From Mycoplasmataceae bacterium (GTDB lineage: Bacteria > Bacillota_I > Bacilli_A > Mycoplasmatales > Mycoplasmoidaceae): a DNA stretch of 25,803 nt. Where the stretch lies: positions 1 to 25,803 of the forward strand of contig JAHHTH010000008.1 in NCBI GenBank assembly GCA_020024755.1, written 5' to 3'. Every line of letters begins with the position of its first letter. The stretch's first letter is position 1. Made by a program: the position numbers and the translations under genes. The notes beneath the pieces are model-generated. The model worked only from the letters and a program-made list of their open reading frames with translations. It ran no database searches and was not told where the DNA came from. This document shows positions 1 through 6,560 of this stretch, one piece after another.

Positions 1-143
1 AAGTAAACTCTATTGACAAACGTTTAACAGTTGTCGAAAAAGAAGTTAAAGCACTAAGAAAAGATGTTGATAATCTTAAAGTTGAAGTCAAATCAATCAA
101 AAAAGATTTAGCTGATACTAAGAAAAGAAATAACCTTAAATAG
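1..143 (+). CDS. Coiled-coil protein, 3' end only (copy 1)
   Basis: This is the 3' end of a gene that enters from outside the window; the first full codon is at position 3 and the stop is TAG at 141-143. The visible 46 residues run from VNSIDKRLTVVEKEV to KKRNNLK. They show a heptad pattern of hydrophobic residues among many Lys, Glu and Asp, so a coiled coil is predicted. The visible protein is identical to the C-terminal part of the next gene, and the DNA differs by one silent base (gct versus gcc near position 113). Function is unknown. Families of short, lineage-expanded coiled-coil proteins (for example UPF0134/DUF16) are known in mycoplasmas, but I cannot confirm membership. Confidence that it is a real coding end is good because the frame is conserved in the duplicate. 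Confidence 0.75.
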   Translation, partial: VNSIDKRLTVVEKEVKALRKDVDNLKVEVKSIKKDLADTKKRNNLK

Positions 144-163
144 AGTACACTTGGAAAATTAAT

Positions 164-424
164 ATGGATGTTAGTTTTTTACTAGAAATTAATAATAATT
201 TACAAACTTTAACTGGCACAGTTAACTCTATGCAAGGACAAATTAGTGCTCTACAAGTGCAAGTAAATGCTTTACAAGTACAAGTAAACTCTATTGACAA
301 ACGTTTAACAGTTGTCGAAAAAGAAGTTAAAGCACTAAGAAAAGATGTTGATAATCTTAAAGTTGAAGTCAAATCAATCAAAAAAGATTTAGCCGATACT
401 AAGAAAAGAAATAACCTTAAATAG
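164..424 (+). CDS. Small coiled-coil protein (copy 2)
   Basis: An 86-residue protein starting MDVSFLLEINNNLQ. Residues 15-45 contain Gln/Val/Asn-rich near-repeats (ALQVQVNALQVQVNSI) and residues 46-86 are Lys/Glu-rich heptads (KRLTVVEKEVKALRKDV). The whole protein is predicted to be one long helix or coiled coil that oligomerises. There is no signal peptide, membrane segment or catalytic motif. The ATG at 164 is chosen because the duplicated unit also carries ATG at the same place (445). No strong Shine-Dalgarno is visible, only GGAAAA about 5-10 nt upstream. It lies 20 bp after the stop of copy 1, so the two are probably co-transcribed. Function is unknown; related small coiled-coil families are often multicopy in mycoplasmas. 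Confidence 0.75.
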   Translation: MDVSFLLEINNNLQTLTGTVNSMQGQISALQVQVNALQVQVNSIDKRLTVVEKEVKALRKDVDNLKVEVKSIKKDLADTKKRNNLK

Positions 425-444
425 AGTACACTTGGAAAATCGAT

Positions 445-470
445 ATGGATGTAAGTTTTTACTAAAATGC
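445..470 (+). pseudogene. Truncated 5' stub of a third coiled-coil copy
   Basis: After the second copy the sequence restarts with the same gene beginning (ATG GAT GTA AGT TTT). The following T run has 5 instead of 6 bases, so the frame meets TAA after six codons. Similarity to the parent stops about 25 bp in, just before an unrelated coiled-coil gene. It looks like the broken edge of the tandem array. It could instead be a slippage-switchable start, but no downstream frame matching the parent protein remains. Confidence 0.45.
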
Positions 471-509
471 ATCACTATCTATGCAGTATCAAAGGAACCT
501 GAAGAATCT

Positions 510-716
510 ATGACTATCAAAGAATTAGCTAACTTAATGACTACAAATTTCAATACTCTTGATTCAAAGATTGATCAAAAGATTGATGCAGTTAACAAAA
601 AGATTGATGCAGTTGACAAAAAGATTGAAGATCTTCGTGCAGATATGAATGATGGCTTTAAAAAGGTTAATGACAGAATTGATAACTTAGTTAAGAAAAA
701 CAAGTTAGTTGAATAA
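510..716 (+). CDS. Small acidic/basic coiled-coil protein, heptad repeats
   Basis: A 68-residue protein, MTIKELANLMTTNFNTLD followed by nearly exact heptads KIDQKIDAV, NKKIDAV, DKKIEDL, then ADMNDGFKKVNDRIDNLVKKNK. The heptad periodicity (I/V/L at a and d positions) predicts a coiled coil. The 21-bp DNA unit behind KKIDAVN is also repeated at about 575-625. An in-frame TTG at 432 would add 26 residues (reading MENRYGCKF), but those codons overlap the duplicated start of the previous family out of frame, so ATG 510 is preferred; AAAGGA lies 13 nt upstream. Function is unknown. It ends just before a strong terminator, so it closes the coiled-coil transcription unit. Confidence 0.6.
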   Translation: MTIKELANLMTTNFNTLDSKIDQKIDAVNKKIDAVDKKIEDLRADMNDGFKKVNDRIDNLVKKNKLVE

Positions 717-747
717 TCACATATGAATCAAATAATCATCAATTAAT

Positions 748-780
748 GAGAATTGGGGACAAACCTAATTCTCTTTTTTT
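748..780 (+). terminator. Rho-independent terminator after the coiled-coil genes
   Basis: Stem arms gagaattggg and cctaattctc (10 bp including one G-U) enclose a short loop and are followed by seven T residues. It terminates the plus-strand coiled-coil unit and overlaps the last codons of the convergent ATPase gene. Confidence 0.8.
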
Positions 781-2093
781 CTTAATGTTAAGAAGAACAT
801 ATATAGTGGAACATGCGTTTCACTAATCTCATTGTTTATAGAAGTAGTAATGTATTGGATATTATCATTAGTTTTAATTTGATTTAAACTTGTTGATTTC
901 TTATTTTTTCCTGACTTAACTTCTACTACATGTGTTTTCAATTCTTGTTGGTAGACAAAATCAAGTTCATATTGATTAGTTCCTTTTAAAAAGGTGTGAT
1001 AGAAAACATTGATATTTTTTCTAATAAGTTCCATACATATTAAATTTTCAATAATATTCCCTTTAACTAGTTGATAATCTGTTGAATTGATATTTAAAGG
1101 TGTAAGTTCAAAATGAGTTGATAATAATGAAATGTCTGCAAAGTAAATTTTGAATTTGCTTGATGAATCTCTCTTTATCAATGGAGGGATAAGGTTTTTA
1201 CAATTATCTACTTTGTAACAAACCTTGGAACTGACTAATAACATAATAATAAATTCATAGTCTCGATATCTGGCATTAGTTTTAATAGTTGATAAAGTGA
1301 ATGTATTATTTTCTTTACTACAGAAGGTTAGTGCATTATTATAAACCTCATACACTTTAACAAGATCAGCCGATTGCAAATGTTTAGACAGGTCACTATA
1401 ATATGACTCATAAATACCTCTATTAATTTTTGCAGTTTTACTTCAATCTTTATTGTGATTAACATATTCACTAATAGCTTCTGGAAATCCACCAACTAAA
1501 ATATATTCATTTAAAGCTTCTAATAAAAGATTGTGAGAGAAATTATCAATTGATTTATTGTTGTATCCAGTTAGTAATTTTTCATATAAAGCTTGATTAG
1601 TATTGATCAAAAATTCTTCAAAGCTTAATGTGAACATATTAATAGTTTCTATTTGTCCAACAGGATAAGAAACTTTGTCAGTGAAAACTTTTACTGACAA
1701 ATAACTTCCCAAACAAACAATATTTTTAAACTCAGATTCTTCATTAATATATTTTAATTGAGTATAAAATTCAAGGCATTCTTGAAACTCATCGATAATA
1801 ATAATTGCATCATTATTTAGAACAATGGGTGCTTGATCTTTTTGTGGATACTTCTTATTTAGTAGAATAATAAGATTTTCATATGTAGGGTTGTTTTTAA
1901 ATTCTGATACTAGACTTGATTTAAGTTCTGTCATTAGATTGATGTAATAGATATTTTTATATCTTTGCTGAGCAAGTTGTTTAATGGTAGTAGTTTTACC
2001 ACATTGTCTAGTACCAGTTATTACTAAGGGCTTCTTAGCACTATTATCCATTCATTCTAATATTGTTGAATCTATACTTCTTTTTAAATACAT
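765..2093 (-). CDS. AAA+ ATPase with C-terminal DUF4143-type domain
   Basis: A 442-aa protein read with TGA as Trp (one near residue 14, one near position 1443). It begins MYLKRSIDSTILEWMDNSAKKPLVITG, the classic start of this ATPase family. Walker A is GTRQCGKTTT (residues about 27-36) and Walker B is AIIIIDEFQEC (about 95-105). A C-terminal DUF4143-like region contains VKGNIIENLICMELIR, then ELDFV and VEVKSGKN, which resemble PD-(D/E)XK-like elements. Members of this widespread family are ATPases of uncertain role, often variable between strains and sometimes linked with defence or mobile DNA. The start is at 2093 because that ATG adds the conserved N terminus missing from the later Met. 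A TATAAT lies only 8 nt upstream, so the mRNA may be leaderless. The gene stands alone behind a repeat-rich regulatory region. Family assignment is confident; the biological role is unknown. Confidence 0.85.
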
Positions 2094-2101
2094 ACACTCA
2101 T

Positions 2102-2130
2102 ATTATAATAAAATGTGAAATTTTTCACAA
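2102..2130 (-). promoter_or_regulatory. Promoter of the ATPase gene, overlapping a palindrome
   Basis: Read on the minus strand, a -35-like TTGTGA (2130-2125) is followed after 17 bp by a perfect TATAAT (2107-2102), 8 nt before the ATG. The -35 box is part of the palindrome tgtgaaatttttcaca, so a protein binding there would cover the promoter. A start site about 7 nt after the -10 would give an almost leaderless transcript. Confidence 0.55.
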
Positions 2131-2172
2131 AATATTATTAATAAAATGTGAAATTTTTCACAAAATATTATT
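2107..2172. repeat. Two identical 33-bp direct repeats, each with a 16-bp palindrome
   Basis: Positions 2107-2139 and 2140-2172 are identical 33-bp units placed head to tail. Each holds the inverted repeat TGTGAAA-tt-TTTCACA (2114-2129 and 2147-2162). The two palindromes are 33 bp apart, about three helical turns, so they face the same side of the helix. The nearer one overlaps the -35 of the ATPase promoter. This is the layout expected of a double operator, but no regulator can be named. Confidence 0.8.
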
Positions 2173-2191
2173 TTATATTATGTTTTATACA

Positions 2192-2335
2192 ACTTTTGAG
2201 TTTTTACACCAAAAGTGTTGGTATTGATTGATCTATAGTTGCAAATTGCCATTTACACTTTTTACACCAAAAGTGTTGGTGCTATATGATTAAGACTTTG
2301 AAATTACACTTTTTACACCAAAAGTGTTAGTGCAA
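2192..2335. repeat. Three spaced copies of a hairpin-forming repeat
   Basis: The core tttttacaccaaaagtgtt occurs at 2201, 2259 and 2310 (last copy ends ttag instead of ttgg). Copies 2 and 3 form the hairpin ACACTTTT-tacacc-AAAAGTGT; copy 1 has a divergent left arm. An alternative overlapping hairpin, ACACCAA-aagtg-TTGGT(G), is possible in copies 1 and 2. Spacing is 58 and 51 bp with unrelated sequence between. Together with the 33-bp repeats these fill the 300-bp gap (2094-2393) between the ATPase and HAD genes. Regulatory binding sites or RNA structures are both possible. Three imperfect copies are too few and too irregular for a CRISPR call. Confidence 0.7.
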
Positions 2336-2393
2336 ATTTAGTTTGCATGTGAAATTATAGTTTGCTAATACTTATGGTTAAAACAATTAACTT

Positions 2394-3227
2394 TTATCAT
2401 TGTTTTAGGATATAGTTGTTAATTACTTCACTAACTTTGTTTTTCTTTTTAGTGATAATAAAGTCTGCTGCATTTCTTAAGTCTTCTGCTCGTTTATCTT
2501 TTACTAAGAATGCAGTACCAGCTTCATAGAACATTGCTAAATCATTGTGAGAATCTCCAATGGCAGCTACATCCTCTTTTTTAAGATTATAGATTTGCAT
2601 AATCTTTTTAAGTGAGGTTCCTTTATTAGATCCTTTTTTAACAATCTCAAATAATCTTTCATTAGTAGTTAAAACATCAACTGTACCTAATGCTTCAATT
2701 TCTTTAATAATATCGTGATCTATTTTTTTAGCTACTGTTAGGATATTGATTTTGTAGCTTTCTTCTATAAATGGATTTTTAGTTCTGTTATATTTCATGA
2801 TTTCATTTATTCTTGTCATTAATATACCTAGATTAGATTGGTTTTTGATTTTAGGGTGTTTGTGGTCACCTGGAGCAATAGGGTAGCACATGTATTTATT
2901 TTTGTGCTGTCTTACAATATCATAAATCTTTTTGCAGTCTTCTGATTTGATTGAGTTATAGTGAATGATTTCATGTTTATCAATATCATAGATTAAGTTA
3001 CCATTTAAACATGAACAATATTTAATATTACCTGTGGCCGCTTTAACTTGTTGAATATACTTATAACTTGATTGAAGTGATTTACCAGTATTGATTAAAA
3101 TAAGTCCACCTTGACTACCATAGTTATAAAGACTGATTAAGTCTTTTTTAGTAATTCTTTTGAACTTTGTTAATAGTGTCCCATCTAAATCAATTGATAA
3201 TAATTTGTATTGCACTTGTTTACTCAT
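2394..3227 (-). CDS. Cof-type HAD-IIB family phosphatase
   Basis: A 277-aa cytoplasmic hydrolase of the haloacid dehalogenase superfamily, Cof/YidA-like. Motif I is SIDLDGTLL (residues about 12-20, nucleophile Asp14 and general acid Asp16), motif II is INTGKS (about 45-50), motif III Lys lies in KKGSNKGTSLKKI, and motif IV is AIGDSHNDLAMF. The intervening segment is the IIB cap. Such enzymes dephosphorylate sugar phosphates, nucleotides or flavin-type substrates, and the exact substrate cannot be predicted. The last sense codon is TGA (Trp277) followed by TAA at 2394. The start at 3227 is supported by the conserved N terminus and a TATAAT only 6 nt upstream, which implies a leaderless message separate from the upstream gene that ends 37 bp away. 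Confidence 0.9.
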
Positions 3228-3233
3228 ACATAT

Positions 3234-3239
3234 ATTATA
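3234..3239 (-). promoter_or_regulatory. -10 box of the HAD phosphatase gene
   Basis: A perfect TATAAT read on the minus strand ends 6 nt before the ATG at 3227. Transcription would start at or next to the start codon. No convincing -35 is seen, which is usual in mycoplasmas. Confidence 0.45.
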
Positions 3240-3264
3240 TAGGATACGTATCTATATTTAAATA

Positions 3265-5016
3265 TTAGTTACTATTGTTTTTAGTTAACATTTCTTTGCA
3301 CATCAAGTATTTTGCTCTTTTAGTAGCATAGTGATCTACATATGAGATATCAAATAAGTCCTTAGTTCCTACTCCATGCTTGGTGATTTCATAAGCTATA
3401 GTAGAAGGTAGCATTAGTTCATTATCAATAATATAATTAAAGTCCTTAGTTTCAATTGCTAGCATATGTTTTAATAATCGATTATCATACTCAAACTGAA
3501 TTTGGAAGTATTTATCAAATAAGCTGGTGTTATAAGTTTTTAAGATCTTTTTAATCAATCAATTATATTTCATTACATTACTATTTACCATTGATTGCTT
3601 TTCATCTTTAACAGTAATCAAGCTTCTATCCTTAGTTGTTTTTTTATTGAATCATTGTTGTTCAATGTGAGGGTTACCGATTAAATCTTTGAAAGCATTT
3701 TCATAGTTAGAGGATGATTTATTCTTTAATAGATATAACACATGCTTTCAAATTTCTTGATCTGAGGCTGGTTTTAAAACAAAGACTGGACAAGGCTTTT
3801 GTAGGTTATCTTTTCCAATGATAACTCTACTTACTTTATAAGCTCCCATAAAAGTATTTCTTTGTTGATTAGGTTGAAATAGATAAACCATAGTGTGTTC
3901 TTTACAAGTATTAAATATCAATTTATTAATATCTACTTCAAAGTATCTATCATAATAAGATTTGACAAACCGTACATAAATCTCACCATTATTATCTATC
4001 TCCATACTTTGATCATTAAAGCACATAAAGACATTATTTAAATAGTCTGCATTAATCCTTTTACCTCAGACAATATCTAAGCAGTTAGCTAAAATAGTTA
4101 ACTGATAATCAGAAATCACACTAACATTTGGCACTAAACTAAAGACTGTATAGTTTAGTTGTAACATCTCATAAAACTTATTCTTAATCTTAAACACAAT
4201 GGATTGACAATTGTGTTTAATAGCATGACATAATACATCAAAGATTAAAGTGATATGGTTATGGTTAGCTTGGATGATATCTAAGAATTTGTAAAGGTGG
4301 TGATTAGATTCATTAACTATTTCAGTTAGTTCGATCTTTAATGCATCCAATGAATCTTGAGCCTGAGCTTGTAATAAGTTCTTGTATTGGTATCAGGTTT
4401 CGTGACTTAAGGCATCATGTTTTACCACACTAAACCCAAATAACTGACTAGATCCATCATAGAAGTGGTTTAAAGAGATGATGTCATAGAATCCTATAAA
4501 GATATTATCATTTCCTGCCTTAGTAAAGATTAATACCTTCTTCACCTCATTATTAATAATCTTAAGGTTTAATTTAGATTTACTAAAACCTTGAAGGTAT
4601 TGATTGAATTTAATATTAAAGATATTTTGATATTTAAATGATTTTATACTATCTATACATATATATAGGTTATTATCTACATCAAAGCAGAAGTTATTAG
4701 TGCCATCATATCCTTTTGCTCCTAAGATATAGATTTCATTATTAGTAAGGATATCTCCTTCATTTAATCCATCTATTGTCATGGGTTTTAGTTGGTAACG
4801 ATCAACTAGGGTGTATAGATAATCCCCTAAGACATTAGCCATTAAGAATTTATTATCATCATATCTTTTTTGTGAGTTTAAGAAAATATAATAGATTCAG
4901 TTTTCAAATTTGTGGAAGTTTTGTCTTTCATTTAAAAACTTGATGATCTCTTCTCTGGAATAATCAGCCTTAATCAATTTCTTAAAAATATGATCAATGA
5001 TTTTATTTTGTTCCAT
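3265..5016 (-). CDS. Uncharacterised protein, 583 aa
   Basis: A single open frame of 584 codons once TGA is read as Trp; in the standard code it breaks into five or more pieces. It begins MEQNKIIDHIFKKLIKADYS and ends with an alpha-helical region (YLMCKEMLTKNNSN). No signal peptide, clear membrane helix, nucleotide-binding loop or recognised catalytic motif was found, so it is probably cytoplasmic. Aromatic-rich, mixed alpha/beta sequence recurs, for example GFYDIISLNHFYDGSSQLFGFS and, later, AYKVSRVIIGKDN, which may mark internal domains. The start at 5016 gives a 14-bp overlap with the 143-aa gene upstream, so translation is likely coupled. Lying in the rnhC transcription unit and coupled to an equally unknown protein, it may act with it. 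I do not recognise the family. Confidence 0.8.
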
Positions 5017-5434
5017 TTTCAGCTATATACTTCTTACAGTATTCCACTAGGGTTTCAAATTGCTTTTGGTCTACCCCTTCATTGGAAAAGTATACAGTTT
5101 TGTGTAAATCTTTTAAGAATTCATTATTATCAAAGAATCCTTTCATGTTAATAAAGATTAATAAAAAGAAATCTCTAAAGGCAAATTTGATAATAAAGTC
5201 TATATCATGCTTATCTTTAGTGCCTTCACTATAGATTTGTGTCATCTTTTCATAACCATTAACTAAATCTTGAGCAATGTTAATAAAGTCTTTAGATGAG
5301 TTTAAATCATAGATAGAGTGATATAACTTTCTAAAATGTTCTTCTTTTTTGATAGCTTCTTGCTTTTGTTGTTCTGTGATGCTTAATTCATTATTTAAGA
5401 ATTTAGCTCCGATGTCATTTTTATTATTTGCCAT
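5003..5434 (-). CDS. Uncharacterised small helical protein, 143 aa
   Basis: A 143-aa protein starting MANNKNDIGAKFLNNELS. It is highly charged and predicted mostly alpha-helical (QKQEAIKKEEHFRKLYHSI), with one hydrophobic stretch FFLLIFINMKGFF around residues 88-100 that is too broken by charge to call a membrane span. ATG 5434 is chosen over the upstream TTG at 5446 because GAGGG sits 5 nt before it and it begins one base after the rnhC stop (TAA-T-ATG). Its 3' end overlaps the start of the 583-aa gene by 14 bp. The tight three-gene arrangement suggests co-translation. No family recognised. Confidence 0.75.
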   Translation of the reverse strand: MANNKNDIGAKFLNNELSITEQQKQEAIKKEEHFRKLYHSIYDLNSSKDFINIAQDLVNGYEKMTQIYSEGTKDKHDIDFIIKFAFRDFFLLIFINMKGFFDNNEFLKDLHKTVYFSNEGVDQKQFETLVEYCKKYIAENGTK

Positions 5435-5435
5435 A

Positions 5436-6359
5436 TTAACCCTCAATTATCTCTCTAAATGTAATGAAATGCTTCTTACATGAATTTGCTAATATATCAA
5501 TTCCTTGTTCATTTAAGATTTCAGTTGCTAAAGCTTTAATGCTTGGGTTACTTGAACCTAGGATGATAGTTTTATTTAATTGTTGCGATAAATCATCTAT
5601 TTGTTGTAAGAAAGCAGCTCTTGCAATAATAGAGGCACAAGCAACAGCTAAATATTTAGATTCTGCCTTAGTTTCAAAGATATCTACTGTAAATTCAGTC
5701 TTGTGAGCTTTTCTTAGATAAGATGCATAGACTTCTTTTTCTGCAAATTGGTCTACTATAACAAAATAAGGTCTTTTCACTTCTTTTGATAAATCTCATA
5801 GGGCTTGGTTATGTAATACTGCTTTGATGATGTTACCGTTTTGGTATTGGTCATATAGTTCATTATATTCTTGAGCTGAGATATTTTTAATGATATGAGG
5901 AACCTTATCCTTAATTTCTTCATAAATCTTTAATATCTTTTCATCAGTTAATAGTTTAGAGTCTTTTACTCCTACTTCTTTTAATCATTCTACTTGATCT
6001 TTACTAACAAAAGCTGAAGCTATAGTTATTCCACCAAAGAAATCTCCTACACCTACTTCATCTGAACCCATAGTGGCAATAGCATTTTGATTAACAGTCT
6101 TTTTATCTTCGATGATGCTTTTTGTGTCAGATCCTGCATCAATAGCACTATATTCTTGGTTAAAGATGTCCTTGTAGATAGTATCAGCTGCCTTACCTTG
6201 AATTAATAACACTTTGGTTTTATATAGGGTAATAGTGCACCCGTTATATTTATATAAATGGCTCATAGAAATACTAGATGCAGGGATTTCATAGGCACCT
6301 AACTTATTTTTAACTAATTCAACTTCTGCACTATTTAATGTAATAGAAATGTTATTCAT
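5436..6359 (-). CDS. rnhC: Ribonuclease HIII
   Basis: A 307-aa endonuclease that cleaves the RNA strand of RNA-DNA hybrids in the cytoplasm and helps with primer or R-loop removal. An N-terminal substrate-binding extension of about 95 residues is followed by the RNase H2-like catalytic core. MGSDEVGVGDFFGG begins at residue 97 and carries the first acidic pair (Asp100, Glu101). GVKDSK lies at about 130-135, the catalytic Asp in VDQFAEKEV, and ESKYLAVACASIIAR supplies the later core motif. Family members usually have GDYFGP where this one has GDFFGG, a minor departure. Several TGA codons must be read as Trp. It is the first gene of the minus-strand cluster, with TATAAT boxes 10 and 23 nt upstream of the ATG. 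Confidence 0.92.
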
Positions 6360-6369
6360 AATAGTAAAT

Positions 6370-6388
6370 ATTATAATATAGTATTATA
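6370..6388 (-). promoter_or_regulatory. Tandem -10 boxes upstream of rnhC
   Basis: Two perfect TATAAT hexamers read on the minus strand (6375-6370 and 6388-6383) precede the rnhC ATG at 6359. The nearer one leaves 10 nt and would give a near-leaderless transcript. No Shine-Dalgarno is evident before this ATG. Confidence 0.45.
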
Positions 6389-6424
6389 ATAAATGATGAG
6401 GTTATATTTAAAAAACCATCAGAT

Positions 6425-6461
6425 TTTGTCTTTTTTTTTTTTTTTGAGGAGAAAAGACAAA
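6425..6461. repeat. T15 homopolymer inside an inverted repeat
   Basis: Fifteen T residues (6431-6445) lie in the divergent spacer between rnhC and the giant surface-protein gene. They form part of an inverted repeat with arms tttgtctttt (6425-6434) and aaaagacaaa (6452-6461). A tract this long is prone to slipped-strand length change. It lies about 68 bp upstream of the surface-gene -10 and about 42-55 bp upstream of the rnhC -10 boxes. Confidence 0.75.
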
Positions 6462-6512
6462 CTATATATTTATATAAAAAATTTGTGAGTAAAAATAATA
6501 GCCGAAGGGTGT

Positions 6513-6552
6513 TATAATTTATAATGGTATATTTTATAAACAAAACAAGGGG
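6513..6552 (+). promoter_or_regulatory. Promoter and RBS of the giant surface protein
   Basis: A perfect TATAAT at 6513-6518 and the ribosome-binding sequence AAGGGG at 6547-6552, 8 nt before ATG 6561. A second TATAAT-like stretch (TTATAAT) overlaps at about 6519-6524. No consensus -35 is present at the expected distance. Confidence 0.5.
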
Positions 6553-6560
6553 ATTGTTAT

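Larger units (their letters stand above)
1..459 (+). repeat. 281-bp direct tandem duplication of coiled-coil gene units
   Basis: Positions 1-178 and 282-458 are near-identical at an offset of 281 bp. They cover the 3' part of one coiled-coil gene, its stop codon, a 20-bp spacer and the first codons of the next copy. Differences seen are one silent C/T (position 113 versus 394), a change in the spacer (aattaat versus aatcgat), and a T run of 6 versus 5 after the start codon. The duplication has produced serial gene copies, and the unit evidently continues upstream of the window. Confidence 0.85.

Noticed and set aside
432..509. TTG start for the second coiled-coil family, adding 26 residues
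   Set aside because: These codons lie out of frame over the duplicated start of the first family, and the encoded residues (RYGCKFLLKC) do not look like the heptad protein.
2192..2335. Possible CRISPR array (three spaced palindromic repeats)
   Set aside because: Only three imperfect copies, unequal spacing and no cas genes in the window. The repeats also lie in a typical intergenic regulatory position.
6352..6543. Minus-strand ORF with Lys run in the rnhC/surface-gene spacer
   Set aside because: It is created by the T15 tract and AT-rich promoter DNA and would overlap both promoters. No ribosome-binding site or conserved sequence supports it.
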